Below are positions 1 to 6,700 of a DNA stretch of 9,799 nt, piece after piece; within the stretch, counting starts at the first letter, position 1; every line of letters starts with the position of its first letter. Both the position numbers and the translations under genes were made by a program. Location of the stretch: the NCBI GenBank assembly GCA_030916665.1, contig JAUPWC010000438.1:1-9799 (forward strand), given 5' to 3'. The DNA is from Verrucomicrobiota bacterium. Its GTDB lineage: Bacteria; Verrucomicrobiota; Verrucomicrobiia; Opitutales; Opitutaceae. The notes below the pieces were generated by a model. The model was not told the origin of the DNA, searched no databases, and saw nothing but the letters and a program-made list of their open reading frames with translations.

Positions 1-393
1 GTGTCCATCAACGCGCGCTACGCCGACTGGAAGAATCTGAGCGAGGAGGATTACGCGAAGCACAAGCAGCGCCTGATCGACGAGTCCATCGCCTCCCTGG
101 AGCGGTTCATCCCCGACGTGCGCGCGAAGATCGACTGGATGGAGGCCGCCACGCCGCGGACCATCGAGTATTACACGCACCACTGGAACGGCACGTCGTT
201 CGGCACGAAGTTCGAGGGCCTCAAGGTCTCGATGGATCTGCCCAACCAGCTGCCCGGCCTCTACCACGCGGGCTCCGTCGGCATCATCATGTCCGGCTGG
301 CTCGGCACCATCAACTACGGCGTGATTGTCGCCAACCAGGTGGACAAGGTCATCGCCGCTAAAAAACGCGCCACCGAACCCGCCCACGCCTGA
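1..393 (+). CDS. FAD-dependent desaturase/oxidoreductase of the phytoene dehydrogenase type, C-terminal part
   Basis: The reading frame is open from the first base to a TGA at 391-393, and only the last ~130 residues are visible. The codon at base 1 is GTG, but this is very probably an internal valine because the family is usually about 500 residues long. The end carries the typical C-terminal FAD-contacting signature of CrtI/carotene-isomerase-like amine oxidases: LPGLYHAGS (about residues 84-92) followed by a Gly-rich helix start, [10 protein letters not shown], and a final helix. The N-terminal Rossmann FAD motif lies outside the window. Family members add or remove double bonds, or isomerise them, in isoprenoid or acyl chains at the membrane. 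It is followed after 7 bases by a fabZ-like gene and sits at the head of the visible olefin operon, so a role in modifying acyl chains is more likely than carotenoid synthesis; that is inference. The exact substrate cannot be told. Confidence 0.75.
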   Translation: MSINARYADWKNLSEEDYAKHKQRLIDESIASLERFIPDVRAKIDWMEAATPRTIEYYTHHWNGTSFGTKFEGLKVSMDLPNQLPGLYHAGSVGIIMSGWLGTINYGVIVANQVDKVIAAKKRATEPAHA

Positions 394-400
394 TTTTCCC

Positions 401-853
401 GTGACCGAAGTCGAAAAACTCATTCCGCACCGTCCGCCGTTTCTGTTCGTGGACGAAATCGTTTCCCACGAGGGCGAGACCCTTGTCGCCAAGCGCACCT
501 GGCGCGCCGACGAGGATTTCTACAAGGGCCACTATCCCGGCGCACCGATCACGCCCGGCGTGCTCCTGAGCGAGTCCGTGTTCCAGACCGGCGCCTGCCT
601 GATGGCCAAACTCATGGCCGGCGCGGCCGGACAGGGCGGGGGTGTGCCGCTCTTGAGCAAGGTTTCCGACATCCGCTTCCGCCTGCCCGTGTATCCCGGC
701 GAAACCGTCACCATCGAGGTGAAGCGCAGGGAGACGGTCGGCGAGTTTCATTTCCTCACCGGCGTGATGAAGAATCCCGAGGGCAAAAAGATCATGAACG
801 TGGAGTTCGCCGTCGCGTGGAAGAAACCCGAAGGCCAGGTCACGACCGCATGA
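401..853 (+). CDS. FabZ-like 3-hydroxyacyl-ACP dehydratase
   Basis: A 150-residue hot-dog-fold protein of normal FabZ length. It would remove water from 3-hydroxyacyl-ACP to give trans-2-enoyl-ACP in the cytoplasm. Hallmarks are the N-terminal IPHRPPFLFVDEI (residues 8-20) and the active-site stretch FYKGHYPGAPITPGVLLSES (40-59), where His44 and Glu58 have the 14-residue spacing of the FabZ catalytic pair. The GTG at 401 is chosen as start: it lies 7 bases after the previous stop and gives the usual short N-terminus. An ATG at 326 in the same frame would run through the upstream gene and add 25 atypical residues. No clear Shine-Dalgarno precedes it, so translational coupling is likely. The stop overlaps the next start (ATGA at 850-853). 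The gene is probably a pathway-specific copy, not the housekeeping fabZ, because it sits with oleA/oleB; that is inference. Confidence 0.88.
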   Translation: MTEVEKLIPHRPPFLFVDEIVSHEGETLVAKRTWRADEDFYKGHYPGAPITPGVLLSESVFQTGACLMAKLMAGAAGQGGGVPLLSKVSDIRFRLPVYPGETVTIEVKRRETVGEFHFLTGVMKNPEGKKIMNVEFAVAWKKPEGQVTTA

Positions 854-1665
854 GCGATTTCCTGCAGCTTTCTGGCAAGACGTTCCTCGTCCAGGGTGTC
901 GCCAACAAGAAGAGCGTCGCGTGGTTCATCGCGCGAACGCTGGAGGAACAGGGCGCGCGGGTCGTCTATGCCGTGCGCTCCGAGGCGCGGAAGAAGTCGT
1001 TGGAGGCGTTGCTGGCGGGCAAGCCGGTGTTCCTCTGCGACGTCGAGCAGGAAGGCGCCGCCGACAAGCTGGCCGCCGAGGTCGCTTTGGCGGGCTTCGC
1101 GCCACTGCACGGGCTCGTGCACTCGATCGCTTTTGCGAACTACAGCGAGGGCTTCAAGACCTTCGCCAAGACGAAGCGGAAGGATTTCCTGCAGGCCACG
1201 GCCATCTCGGCGTTTTCGCTCGTCGAACTAGCCCAGGCCTTCAGGCCGCACCTCGCGCCCAACGCCTCCGTGGTGACCATCGGCATTTCCTCGCTGCTGG
1301 TGACACCCGACAACTACGGCTACATGGGGCCGATCAAGGCGGCGCTCGAGTCGTGTTCGCGATTCCTCGCCAAGTCCTTCGGCGCAGCCTGCAGCGGCGT
1401 GCGCTTCAATGTCGTCGGCTCCGGCCCGCTCAAGACCAGCGCCTCCGCCGGCATCCCCGGCTACATCGAGAGCTATATTTACGCGGAAAAACTGACCTTT
1501 CGGAACAAGAACCTCGAGACCCAGGAAGTCGCCAATGTCGCGGTATTCCTGCTCAGCGAGCGCAGCAGCGGCGTGAACGGCACGACCCTCGTCGTGGATG
1601 CCGGTCTTGGCAGCAATTACTTCGACAAGGAAATCATCCGGCTGGCCATGCGGCCGGAGAAATAA
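850..1665 (+). CDS. FabI-like enoyl-[acyl-carrier-protein] reductase (SDR family)
   Basis: A 271-residue divergent short-chain dehydrogenase of the FabI branch, which reduces trans-2-enoyl-ACP with NAD(P)H in the last step of each chain-elongation round. The N-terminal cofactor motif is the FabI form GVANKKSVAW (residues 16-25), not the GxxxGxG of FabG. Tyr156 and Lys163 (YGYMGPIK) form the YxxxxxxK catalytic pair of FabI, at the same residue numbers as in E. coli FabI. SGPLKTSASAGI (191-202) matches the substrate-loop region and VNGTTLVVDAG (242-252) the C-terminal end. Where E. coli FabI has Tyr146 this protein has Ile146, and several positions are looser than in housekeeping FabI, so the acyl substrate may differ. 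The ATG at 850 overlaps the fabZ-like stop (ATGA); an in-frame ATG at 817 lies inside the preceding gene and is not preferred. It belongs to the tight operon with oleA 3 bases downstream. Confidence 0.87.
   Translation: MSDFLQLSGKTFLVQGVANKKSVAWFIARTLEEQGARVVYAVRSEARKKSLEALLAGKPVFLCDVEQEGAADKLAAEVALAGFAPLHGLVHSIAFANYSEGFKTFAKTKRKDFLQATAISAFSLVELAQAFRPHLAPNASVVTIGISSLLVTPDNYGYMGPIKAALESCSRFLAKSFGAACSGVRFNVVGSGPLKTSASAGIPGYIESYIYAEKLTFRNKNLETQEVANVAVFLLSERSSGVNGTTLVVDAGLGSNYFDKEIIRLAMRPEK
1656..1660 (+). promoter_or_regulatory. Shine-Dalgarno for oleA
   Basis: GGAGA lies 8 bases before the oleA ATG at 1669, inside the last codons of the fabI-like gene. It is the clearest ribosome binding site in the operon and supports 1669 as the oleA start. 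The other operon genes seem to depend on coupling through overlaps or very short gaps. Confidence 0.6.
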
Positions 1666-1668
1666 GCC

Positions 1669-2706
1669 ATGCGTTTCAAGCATGCCTGCATTGAATCGCT
1701 GGCGGTGGCGCTGCCGGATGAGATCTGGACCTCCGCCGCCATTGAGGAACGCCTGAAGCCGCTCTACGAGCGCCTGAAGCTGCCCGCCGGCCGGTTGGAA
1801 CTCATGACCGGCATCAAGGAGCGCCGCATGTGGGCGCCCGGCACTAAACCATCGGATGCCAGCGCCGCAGCCGGGCGCAATGCGCTCAAGGCCTCGGCCC
1901 TGCGCGCGGAGCAGATGGAGGTATTCATCCACTCGGCGGTGTGCCGCGACATGCTGGAGCCGGCCACGGCCTCGTTTGCCCACCGCAAGATCGGCCTCGG
2001 CACCGACTGCCAGGTGTTCGACGTGTCTAACGCCTGTCTCGGATTCTTGAACGGCTTGGTGACGCTGGCGGCGATGATCGATGCGGGGCAGATCAAGTGC
2101 GGCATGGTGGCTTCGGGCGAAAACGGCCGTCCGCTGGTGGACCGCACGATCCGACACTTGCTCGAAACACCGCTCGACCGGAACGCGATCAAACCGTTCT
2201 TCGCCAACCTGACCATCGGCTCGGCCGCCGTGACCGCCATCGTTTGCCACGAGGACTTGATCTCCGCCGGACGACCAAAGCATCGTCTGCTTTGTGGCAG
2301 CGCACACGCCGAGACGAAGCACAGCGACCTCTGTCAGGGCGACAGCGACGGCGACACGCTGGTCATGGAGACCGATTCCGAACAGCTGCTGCTGGCCGGC
2401 ATGGATGTCGCAAAGGCGACCTGGGCCAAGTTCGCCGCCGAGTCCGGCTGGGGCGTCGGCACGCCGGACCGCGTCATCACTCACCAAGTGGGCTCCGCGC
2501 ACCGGCGAAAGCTTTACGAAACGCTGCAGATGGACGCGGCCAAGGACTTCGCTTCGGTCGAGTTCCTCGGCAACACCGGCTCGGCCGCGCTGCCGGCCAC
2601 GCTGGCGCTGGCCGCAGAGCGGGGTGCGTTGCAAGCCGGGCAAAAGGCCGCGCTGCTCGGCATCGGCAGCGGTCTCAACAGCCTGATGCTGGCGGTCGAA
2701 TGGTAA
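1669..2706 (+). CDS. oleA: OleA, thiolase-fold acyl-CoA head-to-head condensing enzyme
   Basis: A 345-residue enzyme of the KAS III/thiolase fold. OleA joins two fatty acyl-CoA (or acyl-ACP) chains by non-decarboxylative Claisen condensation to a 2-alkyl-3-ketoacid, the first step of long-chain olefin formation. The catalytic triad is visible: Cys123 in SNACLGFLNG, His272 in ITHQVGS and Asn302 in LGNTGSA. VCRDMLEPATAS (91-102) contains Glu97, exactly 26 residues before the Cys; in Xanthomonas OleA, Glu117 and Cys143 have this same spacing, and that Glu, inserted from the partner subunit, separates OleA from FabH. The next gene being oleB gives strong independent support. ATG 1669 has a good Shine-Dalgarno and the length is normal. 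The stop overlaps the oleB start by 7 bases. A long-chain FabH is the main alternative, made unlikely by the Glu and the context. Confidence 0.9.
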   Translation: MRFKHACIESLAVALPDEIWTSAAIEERLKPLYERLKLPAGRLELMTGIKERRMWAPGTKPSDASAAAGRNALKASALRAEQMEVFIHSAVCRDMLEPATASFAHRKIGLGTDCQVFDVSNACLGFLNGLVTLAAMIDAGQIKCGMVASGENGRPLVDRTIRHLLETPLDRNAIKPFFANLTIGSAAVTAIVCHEDLISAGRPKHRLLCGSAHAETKHSDLCQGDSDGDTLVMETDSEQLLLAGMDVAKATWAKFAAESGWGVGTPDRVITHQVGSAHRRKLYETLQMDAAKDFASVEFLGNTGSAALPATLALAAERGALQAGQKAALLGIGSGLNSLMLAVEW

Positions 2707-3578
2707 CCGGCCCACAACTTCCCGGCTGGCTCAAGGAGCTGTATCCGTTCGAACCCAAGCGCTTCGAGACCGGCTCGGGCGTGCTCAGCTATCTCGACGA
2801 AGGGCAGGGCGACGAGGCCGTGCTCATGGTCCACGGCAACCCGACCTGGTCGTTTTTCTACCGCAACGTGGTGCTGTCCCTGCGCGGACGCTTCCGCTGC
2901 ATCGTCCCGGATCATCTGGGCTGCGGGTTGTCGGACAAGCCACAGGATTACGACTACACGCTGCCCAACCACATCGCCAATCTCGACCGGCTGCTGGATT
3001 CGCTGAATCTGCGCAAAATCCACCTGATCGTCCACGATTGGGGTGGTCCGATCGGATTGGGTGCCTGCCTGACACGCCATGAAAAGCTCGGCAAGGTGGT
3101 CATCCTGAACACCGCAGCCTTTGCCGACACCGTTGTTCCGGCCCGCATCCGGTTTTGCCGCATCCCGGTGATCGGGGAACTGGCCGTGCGGGGCTTCAAC
3201 GGGTTTGCCTGGCCGGCGACCTGGATGGCCGTATCCAAGCCGTTGCCGGCCGACGTGAAGCGCGGTTTCCTGTTTCCCTACGACTCCTGGGCCAACCGGA
3301 TCGCCACTCATCGCTTTGTGAGGGACATCCCGCAGGGCAGGGGGGCTCCCAATGATGCCGCTTTGGCAAAAGTCGAAGCCGCCTTGCCGCTGTTGCAGAG
3401 CCGTTCCGTCCGGATCATCTGGGGCGGCCGCGACTTCTGCTTCAACCGCCATTATTTCGACCGCTGGCGGGATCTTTTGCCGGATGCGCAATCCGACTAT
3501 TTGGCTGACACCGGACATTACCTCCTGGAGGACGCACAGTCCGAGGTAATGGCCGCAATCAGCCGTCATCTCCAGTAA
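2700..3578 (+). CDS. oleB: OleB, alpha/beta-hydrolase beta-lactone decarboxylase
   Basis: A 292-residue alpha/beta hydrolase of the haloalkane-dehalogenase type. In the Ole pathway OleB decarboxylates a cis-beta-lactone to the internal cis-olefin, working in a complex with OleC and OleD. HGNPTWSF (residues 45-52) carries the oxyanion/Asn motif. HDWGG (112-116) carries the nucleophile Asp113 with the adjacent Trp114. Asp245 in WGGRD is the likely acid of the triad and His273 in DTGHYLLED the base. An Asp nucleophile within HDWGG marks haloalkane dehalogenases and OleB, as opposed to Ser esterases. The ATG at 2700 overlaps the oleA stop (2704-2706), indicating coupling; the same frame stays open far upstream, but that part runs through oleA and is spurious. 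Sequence alone does not exclude a true haloalkane dehalogenase, but adjacency to oleA favours OleB. It is not fused to OleC, as OleB is in some actinobacteria. Confidence 0.88.
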   Translation: MVTGPQLPGWLKELYPFEPKRFETGSGVLSYLDEGQGDEAVLMVHGNPTWSFFYRNVVLSLRGRFRCIVPDHLGCGLSDKPQDYDYTLPNHIANLDRLLDSLNLRKIHLIVHDWGGPIGLGACLTRHEKLGKVVILNTAAFADTVVPARIRFCRIPVIGELAVRGFNGFAWPATWMAVSKPLPADVKRGFLFPYDSWANRIATHRFVRDIPQGRGAPNDAALAKVEAALPLLQSRSVRIIWGGRDFCFNRHYFDRWRDLLPDAQSDYLADTGHYLLEDAQSEVMAAISRHLQ

Positions 3579-3676
3579 CTCACGCCGCACCAACAACGAT
3601 ACCGGCAACGTCCGAAACTTCTCACGAAAAAGTGTGGAACCCGCCGCTTTTGTCGCTTACCAAGCCCGACTTGCAC

Positions 3677-3799
3677 ATGATCAACTCACGGATTGCCCCC
3701 AGTAACCCCACCGCTCCTTTGCACTCGTTTCTCGTCCGTTCGCTCCGGCGGGTGGCCCTTCTGGCGGGAATCAGCTGCCTGCTCGGAACTGCCGGCGCC
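3677..3799 (+). other. Signal peptide of the NHL protein
   Basis: The first 41 residues have a basic n-region ending in RSLRR (21-25), a hydrophobic core VALLAGISCLLG (26-37) and a small-residue end TAGA before QDYTYS, which fits signal peptidase I cleavage after Ala41. The n-region is long (about 25 residues). The Cys in the core is not followed by a lipobox-like context, so a lipoprotein is unlikely. Confidence 0.75.
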
Positions 3800-6700
3800 C
3801 AAGATTACACCTACAGCACCTTTGCCGGTGTGGCTGGCAAGGGCGGCAACCTCAACGGCAGCGGCGGCAACCAGCTGGTGCCGATCTTCAATTTTCCCTT
3901 CGGTGTGGCGGTCAATCCCGCCGGAGACATCTACGTCGCCGATTCGGGCAATTCCCTCATCCGCAAGGTGACCCCGGCCGGTGTCGTGACGGTCTTTGTC
4001 GGCACCGCCGGCAGAGTCGGTGGCAACGACGGCAGCACGACCGATCCCAACGTCACCTTCAACCTGCCGCAGGGGCCGGTGGTGGACAGCGCGGGCAATC
4101 TCTATGTGTCCGACTACGCCGGTCACACCATCCGCAAGATCTCGGCAAGTGGCACCGTTACCACGCTGGCGGGAAGCGCCACCATCGGTGGCAGTGTTGA
4201 TGCCACCGGCTCCGCCGCCCGTTTCCTGAATCCGAGCGGTCTGGCGGTGGACGCCGCGGGCAATGTCTATGTTGCCGATTCCGGCAATCATGTGATCAGA
4301 AAGATCACCCCGGCAGGCGTGGTCACCACCGTGGCCGGCACCGCCGGTGCGGCCGGAACAACCAATGCGGTGGGCGCCGCCGCCCGCTTCTTCAATCCCC
4401 GTGGCATCGCGGTGGACGGCGCAGGCGTCATCTTTGTCGCCGACACGGGCAACAACATGATCCGCCGCATCGCGACCGACGGCACGGTGACCACCCTCGC
4501 CGGCGCTCCCAACACTTTTGGTGGCACGGACGGCACCGGCGCGGCCGCGCGCTTCAACTTTCCCAATTCCTTGGCGATCGATACGGCCGGCAATCTCTAC
4601 GTTGCGGACGAACTCAATTCCACGATTCGCAAGGTGACCTCGGCGGGTGTGGTTACCACGCTCGCAGGCCAGGCCGGCGTTTCCGGCCGGGTGGACGGCA
4701 GCGGCAGCACCGCTCGTTTCGACCGCCCGACGGGCGTCGCCGTGGATGGATCGGGCAATCTTTACGTCGCCGATTACCGCAATCAGCTGATCCGCAAGGT
4801 GACCTCCGCCGGTGTGGTCAGCACTATCGCCGGTTCGGGCGGCCTCGCCGGCTTGCAGAACGGCTCCGGCTTCCTGCTCGACCCCGTGCTCTTCCGCAAC
4901 CCCACCGACACGGCCGTGGACACGGCCGGCAACATCTTCGTCTCCGATTCCGGCAACCACGCGATCCGCAAAATCACTCCGGATGGAGTCACCATGCTTT
5001 TTGCCGGCAGCACCGCCGGTCTGCGTGGCTTCAGCAACGGCACGGGCAGTGCCGCTTCGTTCTACAGCCCGGCCGGTCTCGGTCTTGACGGTCAGGGTAA
5101 CGTTTATGTGGCCGATTCAGCCAATCATCTGGTGCGCCGGATTACTCCGGCCGGCGAGGTGACCTCCTATGCCGGCGTGGCCCTGACCGCCGGAGCCACC
5201 AACGGCGATCGCAGCGTCGCGAAGTTCAACTATCCCAGCGGCGTTGCGGTCGATGCTGCCGGCAATGTCTATGTGGCCGACTACGGCAATCATGTGATTC
5301 GCCAGATTTCCGCTGCAGGCGTGGTATCCACCTACGCCGGTTCGGAAGGGCTCTCCGGCGGGATGGACGGCACGGGCGCCAGCGCCCGCTTCAACTACCC
5401 GCGCGATCTGGCGATTGATGCGGCCGGCAATCTTTATGTCGCCGACACCGGCAATCATGTCGTCCGACGCGTCGCTCCGGGCGGCGTGGTTTCCACGTTT
5501 GCCGGTTCAGTTGGCGTCCCCGGGGCCAGCGATGCCACCGGCACCGGCGCCCGCTTCAACGGCCCCGGTGGCGTGACGGTTGACAGCAGCGGCAATGTTT
5601 ACGTGGCCGATACCAACAGCAGCACGCTGCGCAAGATCTCAACCTCCGGTGCGGTCACCACGATCGGCGGCCAGGCCGGCAGCATCGGCTCCGTCGATGG
5701 CAGCAACTCCACGGTGCGTTTCAATTATCCCAGCGGCATCGCCGTCGACAGCTCCGGCAATCTCTATGTCGCCGACAATCGCAATCACACCATCCGCAAG
5801 GGCGCCCTTCCGGGCGGCGGTGGCGGGGGTGGCGGCGGCGGGGGTGGTGGAGGCGGCGGCAGCGATGGTGGTGGCGTCGGTATCGACGACAGCAGCGCCG
5901 GCACCGGCTTCCTGCTTCAGCCGAACGGCATGGCCGTCGATGCGCTCGGCAATATCTATGTGTGCGACACCGCCAACCATTGCATCCGTCGCATCACCTC
6001 ACTCGGCGTGATCACGGTCCTGGCCGGGCGGAGCGGTTCCTCCGGCACGACCGACGGCACCGGCGATGCGGCGCGGTTCAACAGCCCCAACGGAATCGCC
6101 TACGACAACGCCGGCAGTCTCTACGTGACCGACACCGGCAACTCCACCATCCGCAAGGTAACGACCTCGGGTGAGGTTACCACGTTCGCCGGCACCGCCG
6201 GCTCGAGCGGCACAACAGACGGCACCGGCACGGCGGCCCTCTTCAGCACGCCCACCGGCATCGCTTACGATTCCTCGCTCGGTGAACTCTATGTTTCCGA
6301 CGCATCAAGCGCCACGATCCGCAAGATCACCACCGCGGCGGTCGTCACCACTTATGCCGGTGCGGCCCGCGTGACCGGTGACGCCGATGGGCACCGGAGC
6401 GTCGCCCGGTTCAACAACCCCACGGGTCTGGCCCACGACGGCTTCTCCACGCTGTTCATCGCCGACACCTTCAACCACACGCTCCGCCGGATCAACACCG
6501 CCCGGCGCACGGTTTCCGTAACCGCCGTCGGCACGATTGGCACCGCCGGCAATCTCCTGGTTGTGCTCACTGATGCGGGGCTGCCTGCCAGCCCGCTCAC
6601 GCTCAACGTTCCGGTGGCGGCTGGCGACGCCGACTCCGCCTGGGCCACCAAGGTGGTCACGGCTTTGAACGCCAATTCCTCCATCACGGCGCGATACACC

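Noticed and set aside
2097..2699. Upstream extension of the OleB frame by 201 codons
   Set aside because: This part is out-of-frame oleA sequence, Arg-rich and motif-free; OleB family proteins start near the ATG at 2700.
1228..2715. Open frame of 495 codons on the - strand opposite fabI-like and oleA
   Set aside because: Its translation is Arg/Gly/His/Ala-rich, low-complexity protein with no family motif, as expected opposite GC-rich genes, while the + strand carries clear enzyme motifs.
2514..3608. Open frame of 364 codons on the - strand opposite oleB
   Set aside because: It mirrors oleA/oleB codon bias, has no recognisable motif, and OleB has a full catalytic triad on the + strand.
3579..3676. 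Terminator or promoter between oleB and the NHL gene
   Set aside because: No stable hairpin and no -35/-10 pair with proper spacing could be seen in these 98 bases; only the long gap itself suggests separate transcription.
3686..4960. Long - strand frame with repeating GDVEIAG-type motifs opposite the NHL gene
   Set aside because: The repetition is only the antisense reflection of the NHL repeats (YVAD on the other strand).
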